Below are positions 26,886-35,795 of a DNA stretch of 64,000 bases, piece after piece. The stretch lies in the NCBI RefSeq assembly GCF_030036535.1, contig NZ_CP080387.1, positions 806,001 to 870,000 on the forward strand, given 5' to 3'. The stretch comes from Agrobacterium cucumeris (GTDB lineage Bacteria > Pseudomonadota > Alphaproteobacteria > Rhizobiales > Rhizobiaceae). Position 1 is the stretch's first letter, and every line of letters starts with the position of its first letter. A model generated the notes under the pieces. It did no database searches, was not told where the DNA came from, and saw only the letters and a program-made list of their open reading frames with translations. A program made the translations under genes and the position numbers.

Positions 26886-28627
26886 GCACCGTGTTGCCGC
26901 AGACCACGGATGAGACTACCTCTGAAAAGGATGTGGCTGTTGCTAGGCCAGAGGAAACTGTTGCTGCCTCCCAAACAGTGAGCGATGCCGATGGTGGCGA
27001 GACCGCGCCGGAACCTGCTGTTCCCGCCGCACCGCAGCCGGTTGAGCGGCCGGTTTGGCTGCGGCTGTGTTTCATCTTTGCGGGCCTGTCGTTCTTCATA
27101 ACCCAGGGTCTGGGCATGAACCTCGTCATGGCCAATATCTACCAGTTACAGGGCGAATTTTCCGCCACGGTGGCTGAGGTGGCATGGCTTTCCGCTGCCT
27201 ATATGGCGCCCTATGCCACCTTCTCCATCGCGCTCTTCAAGATCAGGGCGCAATATGGCCTGCGGCCCTTTGCCGAACTCTCGATCATCGCCTTCGTGGT
27301 TGCCTCCTGTCTCAACCTCTTCGTGACGGACCTGCATTCGGCTACCGTGATCCGCTTTGTCAGCGGCATGGCCGCCGCGCCGATCTCGTCACTCGGATTT
27401 CTTTATATTCTCGAGGCCTTTCCGCCGGCGCGAAAATTCTCGCTCGGTTTCAGCATCGCATTGACCGGCACGTTGCTGTCGGCACCCATCGCACGCATCG
27501 TTTCGCCCTCCCTGCTGGAAATCGGCGGCTGGAATGCGCTCTATTCCATGGAAGTGGGTTTTGCGCTGATCTCCTTCGCCATGATCTATGTGCTGAAAGT
27601 CACGCCGCCGCCGCGCGCCAAAGTCATCGAGCGCGTGGATATTCTGAGCTATCTGCTGTTTGCCGGCGGTCTCGGCTGTCTGGCGGTCATGCTGACACTC
27701 GGCCGGTTCTACTGGTGGTTCGAAACATGGTGGCTGGGCGTGCTTCTGGCGACGTCGATTGCGCTTCTGACGCTCATGGCCTTCATCGAATTGCCGCGCA
27801 AGAACCCGCTGCTTGACCTGCGCTGGATTTTCTCGAAAACCAACCTGCATATCATCGCTGTCCTGCTCGTTTACCGCGCGGTTTCCTCCGAGCAATCCTC
27901 GACGGCAGTCGGCTTTTACCAGCAGCTTGGCCTGCTGAACGAACAGACGACAACGCTTTATGCACTGGTGCTGCTGGCGACTGTGCTTGGCGGCGCGGCC
28001 TGCGCCTTTCTGATGCTGACGAAATATGTCGATACGGCCCACGTGATCGCGCTGACGCTGATTGCGGCCGGCTCGTTCATGGACAGCCAGTCCACCAATC
28101 TGACGCGGCCGGGTGAAATGTATCTCAGCCAGATGATGATCGCCTTCGGTGCCGCCATGTTCCTGCCGCCCGTCATGTCCAAGGGTTTTGCCGCAGCGCT
28201 TGCTAGAGGCGCTCCATATCTGGTGAATTTCATCGCCATATTTCTGTTCACTCAGATCACGGGTTCGATGCTGATGACCGGGCTGCTCGGCAGTTTCGTG
28301 ACGCTGCGCGAAAAATTCCATTCCAATGTTCTGGTGGAAAATATCCTGCTTACCAACCCCATGGTCGCCCAGCGCGTCTCCCAGCTTTCCGGTGCTTACA
28401 GCCATGTCATCACCGATCCGGCGCTGCTGAAGGCGGAGGGGCTGTCGCTTCTGGGACAGCAGGTCAGCAGGGAGGCCTATGTGCTCGCCTATAATGACAC
28501 GTTCCTGCTGATATCAGTTGTTTCGGCGCTGGCACTGGCCGCGCTTTTGCTCCACCTTGCCTGGATGCGCATCCGTCCATTCCTTCTCCGGGATAATGTC
28601 GATGCCGCACCGGCACCACAGTCTTGA
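26882..28627 (+). CDS. MFS drug-efflux transporter, EmrB/QacA-like
   Basis: A 581-residue major-facilitator protein of the 14-helix DHA2 type: about 58 polar, Glu/Ala/Pro-rich residues come first, then helix 1 (CFIFAGLSFFITQGLGMNLVM), WLSAAYMAPYATFSIALF, and the RFVSGMAAAPISSLGFLYI block. The large loop and extra helices near 250-310 separate the two six-helix bundles. It should pump toxic compounds across the inner membrane and hand them to the HlyD protein next door. The start is GTG, overlapping marR by 4 bp. The long hydrophilic N terminus is unusual for EmrB. Confidence 0.9.
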   Translation: MSTVLPQTTDETTSEKDVAVARPEETVAASQTVSDADGGETAPEPAVPAAPQPVERPVWLRLCFIFAGLSFFITQGLGMNLVMANIYQLQGEFSATVAEVAWLSAAYMAPYATFSIALFKIRAQYGLRPFAELSIIAFVVASCLNLFVTDLHSATVIRFVSGMAAAPISSLGFLYILEAFPPARKFSLGFSIALTGTLLSAPIARIVSPSLLEIGGWNALYSMEVGFALISFAMIYVLKVTPPPRAKVIERVDILSYLLFAGGLGCLAVMLTLGRFYWWFETWWLGVLLATSIALLTLMAFIELPRKNPLLDLRWIFSKTNLHIIAVLLVYRAVSSEQSSTAVGFYQQLGLLNEQTTTLYALVLLATVLGGAACAFLMLTKYVDTAHVIALTLIAAGSFMDSQSTNLTRPGEMYLSQMMIAFGAAMFLPPVMSKGFAAALARGAPYLVNFIAIFLFTQITGSMLMTGLLGSFVTLREKFHSNVLVENILLTNPMVAQRVSQLSGAYSHVITDPALLKAEGLSLLGQQVSREAYVLAYNDTFLLISVVSALALAALLLHLAWMRIRPFLLRDNVDAAPAPQS

Positions 28628-28646
28628 ACCTTCCAAGAGTGACAAA

Positions 28647-29714
28647 ATGCTGAAGAAGTTTTTTACTCCCGTTTCCATTCTCGTTCTGCTCGGCGGTCTC
28701 GCCGGCATAGCACTCGTGCTTTACGCCTGGCGGCTGCCGCCGTTCCTCTCCACCGTCGAAATGACCGACAACGCCTTCGTGCGCGGTTACGTCACGACCA
28801 TGAGCCCGCAGGTCAGCGGTTATGTCGTGGATGTGCCGGTCAAGGACTATCAGGAGGTCAAGCAGGGCACGTTGCTGGCAAAGATCGATGACCGCATCTA
28901 CCGCCAGAAACAGGCGCAGGCGGCTGCATCGCTCGATACGCAAAAGGCAGCTCTCGATAATTCCCGCCAGCAGGAAAACGCCGCCAATGCCAATATTCTC
29001 TCCAGTCAGGCGGCTGTCGACAGCGCCGAGGCCTCGCTGAAACAGGCGCAGCTCGCATCCGACCGGCAGGACAATCTCATCAAAAGCGGCGTCGGAACCT
29101 CCAGCCTGCAGGAAGAGGCGCATGCCGCGCTTGAAAAGGCCCGGGCCTCCCTGTCGCAGGCGAAAGCCGCGCTCGAAGTGTCGCGTCAGGACTTGCAGAC
29201 CATCATCGTCAATCGCAGTTCGCTGCAGGCAGCGGTCGCCAATGCCGAAGCCGCTGTCGAGCTCGCTAAAATTGACCTCGACAATACCGAAATCCACGCA
29301 CCAGTGGACGGCAGGCTTGGCGAAGTCGGCGTGCGCACCGGCCAATATGTCACGGCCGGAACACAATTGATGGCTGTCGTGCCGCATGATGTCTGGGTCA
29401 TCGCCAACTTCAAGGAAACCCAGCTTGCCGGCATGCAGGTCGGCCAGCCGGTAACGATCTCGGTCGATGCGCTGCATCGCCGCAAGCTCAACGGCCGTGT
29501 CGAGCGGTTCTCGCCGGCCACGGGATCGGAATTCGCCGTCATCAAGCCGGACAATGCGACCGGCAATTTCGTGAAGATCGCCCAGCGCCTTGGCGTTCGC
29601 ATCGCCATCGATGCGGATCAGCCACTGGCGGCGGAACTGTCGCCGGGCATGTCGGTGGTGGTGCATGTGGATAAGAGCGCGGCGCCGGAGGGGGCTGAGA
29701 CGGCGGCGAGGTAG
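28647..29714 (+). CDS. HlyD/EmrA-family membrane fusion protein
   Basis: A 355-residue periplasmic adaptor: one N-terminal membrane helix (ILVLLGGLAGIALVLYAW), a barrel-sandwich (TDNAFVRGYVTTMSPQVSGYV), a long coiled-coil hairpin (about 95-215, Gln/Ala-rich), and the returning beta segment (DLDNTEIHAPVDGRLGEVGV). It pairs with the MFS pump and an outer-membrane channel encoded elsewhere. The ATG at 28647 has an AAGAG site and lies 19 bp after the pump stop; upstream in-frame codons overlap the pump gene and are rejected. Confidence 0.9.
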   Translation: MLKKFFTPVSILVLLGGLAGIALVLYAWRLPPFLSTVEMTDNAFVRGYVTTMSPQVSGYVVDVPVKDYQEVKQGTLLAKIDDRIYRQKQAQAAASLDTQKAALDNSRQQENAANANILSSQAAVDSAEASLKQAQLASDRQDNLIKSGVGTSSLQEEAHAALEKARASLSQAKAALEVSRQDLQTIIVNRSSLQAAVANAEAAVELAKIDLDNTEIHAPVDGRLGEVGVRTGQYVTAGTQLMAVVPHDVWVIANFKETQLAGMQVGQPVTISVDALHRRKLNGRVERFSPATGSEFAVIKPDNATGNFVKIAQRLGVRIAIDADQPLAAELSPGMSVVVHVDKSAAPEGAETAAR

Positions 29715-29739
29715 TGGGCGTTGAGGGTGCAGAGAGGTT

Positions 29740-29897
29740 TACCCCCCTCTGTCCTGCCGGACATCTCCCCCTCAGGGGGGGAGATCGACTCGCGGTCAGG
29801 TTTCACCCATCTCAACAGTTGCCAATGGAGTGTTGGCAGCGCCTCTTGCCGATCTCCCCCCTTGAGGGGGAGATGCCCGGCAGGGCAGAGGGGGGTA
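29740..29897. repeat. RIME-type element, copy 2
   Basis: Two 48-bp arms (29740-29787 and 29850-29897) are inverted copies with three mismatches, separated by 62 bp. The arms match those of the copy at 14262-14429 (blocks CCCCCCTCT, CTGCCGG, CATCTCCCCCTC). The spacer sequence differs from that of copy 1. It lies 25 bp beyond the HlyD gene stop and would terminate or stabilise that transcript. Confidence 0.8.
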
Positions 29898-29925
29898 TCC
29901 AACAACACACTCCAACCCCACAAAC

Positions 29926-29957
29926 AAAAAACCCCGGATGCTTCCATCCGGGGTTTT
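29926..29957 (-). terminator. rplI terminator (bidirectional)
   Basis: A perfect 13-bp stem (AAAACCCCGGATG / CATCCGGGGTTTT, 4-nt loop) lies just past the rplI stop and is followed on the minus strand by T residues; on the plus strand it ends in TTTT too, so it can also stop read-through from the efflux operon. Confidence 0.85.
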
Positions 29958-29979
29958 CCTATGGCCGTTAAGCCAGATC

Positions 29980-30555
29980 TTATTCGTCGTCGCCGTTGCC
30001 GTCAGCTTCCGGATCGAAGAAGTCTTCCGGACGCAGTGCGTCTTCGTCAACGCCGTAGATGGCGTCGGCGGAGGTGAGGCTTTCGCCCTTGGACTGGCGT
30101 TCAGCTTCTTCGGCGGAACGGGCAACGTTCAGTTCGACCTGAAGCTCGACTTCGGCGTGCAGGTGCAGGGTAACGTTGTGCAGGCCGATGGTCTTGATCG
30201 GCGTGTTCAGTTCAACCTGGTTGCGGCCGATGTTGAAGCCTTCTGCGCCGAGGATTTCGACGACGTCGCGGGCAGCAACAGAACCGTACAGCTGACCGGT
30301 TTCGCCAGCCGAACGGACGACGATGAAGGACTTGCCTTCGAGTGCTTCGGCAACCTTCTGGGCTTCCGACTTGCGCTCGAGGTTACGGGCTTCAAGCGTT
30401 GCGCGCTCGGTTTCGAAACGGGTCTTGTTGGCGGCGTTGGCGCGCAGCGCCTTGCCCTGCGGCAGCAGGAAGTTACGTGCGTAACCGTCGCGAACCTTGA
30501 CGGTTTCGCCCATCTGGCCGAGCTTGTTGATGCGTTCGAGAAGAATAACGTCCAT
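29980..30555 (-). CDS. rplI: 50S ribosomal protein L9
   Basis: A 191-residue L9: N-terminal rRNA-binding domain ([36 protein letters not shown], here cited by its residues 1-36), a long connecting helix (about 40-75), and the C-terminal domain ([17 protein letters not shown]). The C terminus has an extra acidic tail of about 40 residues ([20 protein letters not shown]), longer than in E. coli and usual for alphaproteobacteria. It starts 14 bp after the DUF2232 gene, probably in one transcript. Confidence 0.95.
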   Translation of the reverse strand: MDVILLERINKLGQMGETVKVRDGYARNFLLPQGKALRANAANKTRFETERATLEARNLERKSEAQKVAEALEGKSFIVVRSAGETGQLYGSVAARDVVEILGAEGFNIGRNQVELNTPIKTIGLHNVTLHLHAEVELQVELNVARSAEEAERQSKGESLTSADAIYGVDEDALRPEDFFDPEADGNGDDE

Positions 30556-30569
30556 CTTCTTGATCCTTT

Positions 30570-31544
30570 CTAGTTGTTGGTTTCGTTCGAATTGTCGGTT
30601 TTCCGTGCAGGCGTCAGCGAGATCGTGCTTCGCACGTCGCTCAGGCCGAGCACGAGAATGATGAACAGCGGAAAGACAAAGACCGCCGAGAGATAAGCGA
30701 GGATGAGAACCGGCAGACGCCAGTCCTTTCCGCGCGCTTTTTTATGCAGCGAGGCATAACCTGCCATCAGGAAGCCCGCGCCGAAGGTGCCGCAGATGAC
30801 CGCGCCAACCATGGCGGCGACGCCCCCGAAGAACATGGCGACGATGCCGCCGAGAAAGATGAAGATCGCGTTGCGGTGCATGCGCAGCGCCGAAGCGATG
30901 TCCTCGCGCGGGCGAAGACCCTTGCCGAAGGAACCGACCAGCCGGCTTGCGAAATAATAGGCCGCAAACAGCAGGATGACCCACAGGCCGCCCTGAACGA
31001 TCGGCAGCATCAGCACCAGCAGCGATTTCGTCTGGGCCAGCGCCTCGGCATTGGGCTCGAACAGGGGTTCGCGGTTCTGTACCGAGGTCATCATGATATC
31101 GACCATGCGGGCAACGAGATCAGGGCCGTAGCCGATCATCCAGCCGAGAATGATGACGGCGATGCAGACCAGAATGCACAGATGCAGGACGATGCCGGAC
31201 AGCGGATACCAGGCGAGCAGATCATCCGGACCGCCGAGTTCGGAGGCCGGGCGCGCCAGATTGGCAAGATGTGAAAGCCAGCCCGCCGGGATCAGCGTGA
31301 AAATGGCGATGGTCAGCGCAAAAAGCGGCGACATGACCAGCGCGCCGATGATGGCCGTGGTGATGATCGCGACGATGGCGGCGCGATTGCCCCAGCCCAT
31401 CCCGGCGATGAAGATCGGCATGGCCGACCCGGCATAAAGCAGGAAGGAAAAGGACGACTGTGCCGTTGCGCCAAGCGTTAAAAACGCGGCGCATATGCCG
31501 GCGAGAACGCCGGAGATCAGCACTGTCTGATTCAACTTTTGCAC
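30570..31544 (-). CDS. DUF2232 multi-pass membrane protein
   Basis: A 324-residue protein with about eight hydrophobic helices (for example [81 protein letters not shown]). It belongs to the DUF2232 family, some members of which lie next to ribosomal genes in rhizobia as here. No enzymatic motif is visible and the function is unknown. It sits between rpsR and rplI, but a terminator after rpsR suggests partial separation from the S6/S18 genes. Confidence 0.82.
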   Translation of the reverse strand: MQKLNQTVLISGVLAGICAAFLTLGATAQSSFSFLLYAGSAMPIFIAGMGWGNRAAIVAIITTAIIGALVMSPLFALTIAIFTLIPAGWLSHLANLARPASELGGPDDLLAWYPLSGIVLHLCILVCIAVIILGWMIGYGPDLVARMVDIMMTSVQNREPLFEPNAEALAQTKSLLVLMLPIVQGGLWVILLFAAYYFASRLVGSFGKGLRPREDIASALRMHRNAIFIFLGGIVAMFFGGVAAMVGAVICGTFGAGFLMAGYASLHKKARGKDWRLPVLILAYLSAVFVFPLFIILVLGLSDVRSTISLTPARKTDNSNETNN

Positions 31545-31695
31545 TTCGCTGTCCTGCTGAAACTTGAGCAGTTAGAGGACCGTTCCTTAAGGAGCGTCGT
31601 CCCCAACATGGGTTTTATGGTATCGATCCGCGCCCGACGCGGAAGGATTTAGAAACCTTCAACCTACTGCTTAGAAGGCAGTAGCTTCAAAGGAG

Positions 31696-31725
31696 AAAAC
31701 GAGGCCGCACCAAAGCGCAGCCTCG
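31696..31725 (-). terminator. rpsR terminator
   Basis: On the minus strand CGAGGC, a loop, and GCCTCG are followed by TTTT, 10 bp past the rpsR stop. It divides the rpsF-rpsR unit from the DUF2232-rplI unit, possibly only in part. Confidence 0.6.
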
Positions 31726-31735
31726 CTTCAATTCA

Positions 31736-31984
31736 TTACGCTACGACGTAAGGCAGCAGGCCGAGGAAACGGGCGCGCTTGATCGCCTGGGCGAGTTCGC
31801 GCTGCTTCTTCTGGGAAACGGCCGTGATGCGGGAAGGAACGATCTTGCCGCGCTCAGAGATGTAGCGCTGCAGCAGACGAACGTCCTTGTAGTCGATCTT
31901 CGGAGCGTTGGCGCCGGAGAAGGGGCACGTCTTGCGACGGCGGTGGAACGGGCGGCGTGCCTGGGAAGAGGATGTATCAGCCAT
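31736..31984 (-). CDS. rpsR: 30S ribosomal protein S18
   Basis: An 82-residue S18 with the conserved core [29 protein letters not shown] (cited 20-48) and [30 protein letters not shown] at its C-terminal half. It binds S6 and helix 22 of 16S rRNA. The gene follows rpsF by 13 bp, the usual order. Confidence 0.96.
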   Translation of the reverse strand: MADTSSSQARRPFHRRRKTCPFSGANAPKIDYKDVRLLQRYISERGKIVPSRITAVSQKKQRELAQAIKRARFLGLLPYVVA

Positions 31985-31997
31985 TGGTCAATTCTCC

Positions 31998-32459
31998 TTA
32001 TGCACGGTCTTCGCGCGGACGGCGCGGACGGTCTTCGCGGTCGCCGAAGCCACCTTCGCGCGGTGCGCGGGGGCCACGATCTTCACGCGGGCCACGGTCC
32101 GGACGGTCGCCGTCACGGCGCGGACGGTCGTCGCGATCGCGCTTCTGCATCATCGCGGACGGGCCTTCTTCGTGGGCTTCGACGGCGATGGTCATGTAGC
32201 GAAGAACGTCTTCGTTGATGCGCATCTGGCGCTCGACTTCATGAACTGCAGCCGCCGGAGCGTCGATGTCCATGAGAGCGTAGTGAGCCTTGCGGTTCTT
32301 CTTGATGCGATAGGTGAGGGACTTCAGACCCCAGTTCTCGACGCGTCCGACTTTACCGCCGAACGATTCGATAACGCCCTTGTACTGCTCGACAAGTGCG
32401 TCGACCTGCTGGGCAGAAATATCCTGCCGGGCAAGGAAGATGTGTTCGTAAAGAGCCAT
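31998..32459 (-). CDS. rpsF: 30S ribosomal protein S6
   Basis: A 153-residue S6. The core (1-105: [41 protein letters not shown]) is standard. The last 45 residues are a low-complexity Arg/Asp/Pro/Gly tail (for example [18 protein letters not shown]), encoded by near-repetitive DNA. Such charged tails occur in rhizobial S6 proteins and may add RNA contacts; they differ from the Glu tail modified by RimK in E. coli. First gene of the rpsF-rpsR unit, with a leader of about 230 nt. Confidence 0.95.
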   Translation of the reverse strand: MALYEHIFLARQDISAQQVDALVEQYKGVIESFGGKVGRVENWGLKSLTYRIKKNRKAHYALMDIDAPAAAVHEVERQMRINEDVLRYMTIAVEAHEEGPSAMMQKRDRDDRPRRDGDRPDRGPREDRGPRAPREGGFGDREDRPRRPREDRA

Positions 32460-32690
32460 TTAAGCTTTGCCTTTCTTGCGTTTCGTCCTTCACCCGGCAA
32501 CGGCGCTAAGCCTCAACGACTGCTCTTGGGTGAGGCCGTGAGGCCTTAAAGCAAGAAAAGCGTTGTTCGAGACGGTCGAGAGCGGAGACACGGGAGGCCG
32601 GAAAAACCTTATGGTTCCTGCTGTTTCGTTACCGAAACCAGCCCTCCGTTCAGCCACCAGCCAATTGGACCGGGTGTTGTGAACAGCGCG

Positions 32691-32718
32691 CTTATACCCA
32701 TTTTTGCCCGGAATGCAA
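32691..32718 (-). promoter_or_regulatory. Sigma-70-type promoter for rpsF-rpsR
   Basis: On the minus strand TTGCAT (32718-32713) and TATAAG (32696-32691) are spaced 16 bp, a good match to the housekeeping consensus. It lies about 230 bp before the rpsF ATG, giving a long leader, as expected where S6:S18 control their own mRNA. Confidence 0.55.
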
Positions 32719-32751
32719 GGACACAGGGTAAAAAAGCGCGCCGTGATGGTG

Positions 32752-33795
32752 TCAGATCGCCATCGGATACTTGCGATGGATCGCCGCGATCCCATTGAGA
32801 ACGTCATCCGACAAGGTCACGTCGGCGGCGGCAATATCCACCTTCAGCTGGTCCATTGTTGTTGCGCCGATGATGGCTGCGGCCATGAAGGGGCGGGTGA
32901 GGCAGAAGGCGATTGCGAGTTGTGCCGGATCGATCCCATGCTCGGCGGAAAGCTCCAGATAGGCTTTGACCGGCGCTTCCTGATGTGGCTGCAGGCGGCC
33001 GCCGAGCTCCCTGTTGATGGTGCCGCGGGATCCCGCCGGGTAGGCGCCGTTCTGGTACTTGCCGGTGAGAAGTCCGGCCGCCAGTGGCGAATAGGCGAGC
33101 AGACCGACATCCTCGTGATGGGCGACTTCCGACATGTCCAGATCGAAGCTGCGATAGAGCAGGTTATATTCGTTCTGGATGGTGGCGACGCGTGGCAGGC
33201 CGCGGGCCTCGGCGATGTCGATATATTTCTGCGTGCCCCAGGCGCTTTCGTTGGAAAGGCCGATGGCGCGGATCTTGCCGGCTTTCACCAGTTCGCCAAG
33301 CGTATCGAGCTTTTCCGTGATTTCGGCGAGCGTGCGCTCCTTGTCCTGACCGGAGGCATCGAAACCCCAGGCGCCGCGGAAGTGATAGGTGCCGCGATTC
33401 GGCCAGTGGATCTGGTAAAGGTCGATATAATCAGTCTTCAGGCGCTTTAGGCTGGTATCGACGGCCTCGCGGATGGCGGCGGCATCGATATCGCGGCCAC
33501 CGCGAATGTAATCACGCCCCGAGCCGGCAACCTTGGTGGCGAGCACGACCTGATCACGCTTGCCGGTCCTTTCGAACCATGTGCCGATATATTCTTCCGT
33601 CCGCCCCTGGGTTTCGGCGGAAACGGGGGTGGTGGGGTAAAGCTCGGCCGTATCGAAGAAATTGACGCCGTTCTCGATGGCGTAGTCCATCTGCCCATGG
33701 GCATCGGCTTCGGTATTCTGCGTGCCCCACGTCATGGTGCCAAGGCAAATTTCGGACACGGAAATACCCGTGCGGCCCAATAGTCTCTGTTTCAT
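32752..33795 (-). CDS. tas: Aldo/keto reductase, Tas-like
   Basis: A 347-residue NADPH-dependent aldo-keto reductase very close in pattern to E. coli Tas: GRTGISVSEICLGTMTWGTQNTEADAH, FFDTAELYP (catalytic D and Y), KVAGSGRD (K), DYIDLYQIHWP (H), and the cofactor segment GATTMDQLKVDI. Physiological substrate is unknown. The ATG at 33795 is the natural family start; upstream in-frame codons to 33867 are not supported. It lies between the S6 operon and fabD, running away from fabD. Confidence 0.88.
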   Translation of the reverse strand: MKQRLLGRTGISVSEICLGTMTWGTQNTEADAHGQMDYAIENGVNFFDTAELYPTTPVSAETQGRTEEYIGTWFERTGKRDQVVLATKVAGSGRDYIRGGRDIDAAAIREAVDTSLKRLKTDYIDLYQIHWPNRGTYHFRGAWGFDASGQDKERTLAEITEKLDTLGELVKAGKIRAIGLSNESAWGTQKYIDIAEARGLPRVATIQNEYNLLYRSFDLDMSEVAHHEDVGLLAYSPLAAGLLTGKYQNGAYPAGSRGTINRELGGRLQPHQEAPVKAYLELSAEHGIDPAQLAIAFCLTRPFMAAAIIGATTMDQLKVDIAAADVTLSDDVLNGIAAIHRKYPMAI

Positions 33796-33943
33796 GGAAA
33801 TGTCCCGGTGCTTGGCGAGATGTTTTGAAGGGTGGCATGAAAGTAATGGGGAATTGCCGCAGTGCAAGAAAAAATATGACTAAAAGAAAGGCTGAATAGG
33901 GTGGCAAAACCCTGCGGATGCGCCTGCCGCAGGGCGTCAAGTC

Positions 33944-33972
33944 TTGACACCGCTGGCCGGAATGTGAATGGA
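33944..33972 (+). promoter_or_regulatory. Candidate fabD promoter
   Basis: A perfect TTGACA (33944-33949) is followed after 17 bp by AATGGA (33967-33972), a weak -10. It lies 45 bp before the fabD ATG. A perfect CCCTGCGG / CCGCAGGG hairpin (33910-33934) stands just upstream and may insulate it. Confidence 0.4.
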
Positions 33973-34016
33973 AGTCGCTGGAATAAAGGCAAGCCAGACA
34001 AGAAGGACCACATCCC

Positions 34017-34961
34017 ATGGGTATTGCATTCACATTTCCCGGTCAGGGAAGCCAGGCCGTCGGCATGGGCAAGGAGCTTGCCGATACCTACGTCGAGGCG
34101 CGCGCCGTGTTCGAGGAAGTGGACGAGGCGCTTGGCCAGAAGCTTTCCGATATCATGTGGAACGGCCCGGAAGAGACGCTGACGCTGACGGCAAACGCCC
34201 AGCCGGCGCTCATGGCCGTGTCCATGGCAGTCATGCGGGTTCTCGAAGCCCGCGGTCTGAAGCTTTCCGACGCTGTCTCCTATGTCGCCGGCCATTCGCT
34301 TGGCGAATATTCGGCGCTCTGTGCTGCCGGCACGTTTTCGATTGCCGATACCGCGCGGCTTCTGCGCATCCGCGGCAACGCCATGCAGGCCGCAGTGCCG
34401 GTCGGCGAAGGCGCCATGGCAGCGATCATCGGGCTGGAACATGATGCGGTTTCGGCAATCTGCGAGGAGGCCGGCATTCTCGGCGTCTGCCAGATCGCCA
34501 ATGATAATGGCGGCGGCCAGCTGGTCATCTCCGGCTCCAAGGCCGCTGTCGAGAAAGCCGCCGCGATCGCTTCCGAAAAAGGCGCCAAGCGCGCCATCAT
34601 GCTGCCGGTTTCCGCGCCCTTCCACTCGGCGCTGATGGCGCCGGCTGCGGAAGCGATGCGCGAGGCGCTGGCCAAGGTCGAAAAGAAGGCGCCCGTCGTG
34701 CCCGTCATTGCCAATGTGCGCGCCGCGCCGGTTTCCGATGCCGACGAGATCGCCGCCCTGCTGGTCGAACAGGTGACGGGTCAGGTGCGCTGGCGCGAAA
34801 CGGTTGAGTGGTTTGCCGCCAACAATGTCACGCAGCTTTACGAGATCGGCTCCGGCAAGGTGCTGACGGGCCTTGCCCGCCGTATCGACAAGACGGTGAA
34901 CGGCGTTGCCGTCAACGGCGCGGCCGATATCGACCAGCTTCTTGCCACGCTTATCGGCTGA
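34017..34961 (+). CDS. fabD: Malonyl-CoA:ACP transacylase
   Basis: FabD loads malonate onto acyl carrier protein. The 314-residue protein has the FPGQGSQ start, the nucleophile S94 in GHSLGEYSA, and the catalytic H203 in SAPFHSALM. Length and motif positions are standard. The ATG at 34017 has an AAGAAGGA site. It begins the fabD-fabG-acpP-fabF block, which lacks fabH and plsX here, as is usual in rhizobia. Confidence 0.96.
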   Translation: MGIAFTFPGQGSQAVGMGKELADTYVEARAVFEEVDEALGQKLSDIMWNGPEETLTLTANAQPALMAVSMAVMRVLEARGLKLSDAVSYVAGHSLGEYSALCAAGTFSIADTARLLRIRGNAMQAAVPVGEGAMAAIIGLEHDAVSAICEEAGILGVCQIANDNGGGQLVISGSKAAVEKAAAIASEKGAKRAIMLPVSAPFHSALMAPAAEAMREALAKVEKKAPVVPVIANVRAAPVSDADEIAALLVEQVTGQVRWRETVEWFAANNVTQLYEIGSGKVLTGLARRIDKTVNGVAVNGAADIDQLLATLIG

Positions 34962-35057
34962 GACGGGCTTCGCCCCGCAACGGCTTTATTTTTGACAATT
35001 CCCGACGCAGAACCGCAAAAAGCTCCTGCAGGATTTGCTCTAAAGAAGGAACGGACC

Positions 35058-35795
35058 ATGTTAGATCTGACAGGCCGCAAGGCTCTCGTAACCGGCGCGA
35101 CCGGTGGCATCGGCGAAGAAATCGCCCGCCTTCTGCACAAACAGGGCGCAACCGTCGGCCTGCATGGCACGCGCGTCGAAAAACTCGAGGCGCTGGCGGC
35201 GGAACTTGGCGATCGCGTCAAGATTTTTCCGGCTAACCTTGCCGACCGCGCCGAGGTCAAGGCTCTCGGCGAAAAGGCCGAAGCCGAGCTGGAAGGCGTC
35301 GATATTCTTGTCAACAATGCCGGTATCACCAAGGACGGTCTCTTCGTGCGCATGAGCGACGAGGACTGGGACAACGTCATCGAAGTGAACCTGACCGCGA
35401 TGTTCCGCCTGACGCGTGAGCTGACGCATCCGATGATGCGCCGCCGTTTCGGCCGCATCATCAACATCACCTCCATCGTCGGTGTCACCGGTAATCCCGG
35501 CCAGGCCAATTATTGCGCCTCCAAGGCCGGCATGATCGGTTTTTCGAAGTCGCTGGCGCAGGAAATCGCCACCCGCAACGTCACCGTCAACTGCGTGGCT
35601 CCGGGCTTCATCGAAAGCGCCATGACAGGCAAGCTGAACGACAAGCAGAAAGACGCCATCATGGGCGCCATTCCCATGAAGCGCATGGGCACCGGCGCTG
35701 AAGTCGCGTCCGCCGTTCTTTATCTGGCTTCCAATGAAGCCGCCTACATGACCGGCCAGACCCTGCACGTCAACGGCGGCATGGCGATGATCTGA
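35058..35795 (+). CDS. fabG: 3-oxoacyl-[acyl-carrier-protein] reductase
   Basis: FabG reduces beta-ketoacyl-ACP with NADPH. The 245-residue SDR has TGATGGIG (12-19), NNAG (86-89), N111, and the catalytic S139, Y152 and K156, with the C terminus TGQTLHVNGGMAMI typical of FabG. The ATG at 35058 has an AAGGA site and fits the family start; an upstream in-frame extension to 34992 is rejected. It follows fabD by 96 bp. Confidence 0.96.
   Translation: MLDLTGRKALVTGATGGIGEEIARLLHKQGATVGLHGTRVEKLEALAAELGDRVKIFPANLADRAEVKALGEKAEAELEGVDILVNNAGITKDGLFVRMSDEDWDNVIEVNLTAMFRLTRELTHPMMRRRFGRIINITSIVGVTGNPGQANYCASKAGMIGFSKSLAQEIATRNVTVNCVAPGFIESAMTGKLNDKQKDAIMGAIPMKRMGTGAEVASAVLYLASNEAAYMTGQTLHVNGGMAMI

Noticed and set aside
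28518..28646. Longer start for the HlyD protein inside the MFS gene
   Set aside because: The extra residues have no membrane-fusion-protein character and a good ribosome site precedes the ATG at 28647.
33796..33867. N-terminal extension of the Tas-like reductase
   Set aside because: Family members start at MKQRLLGRTGIS-type sequence; the extension reads as untranslated DNA.
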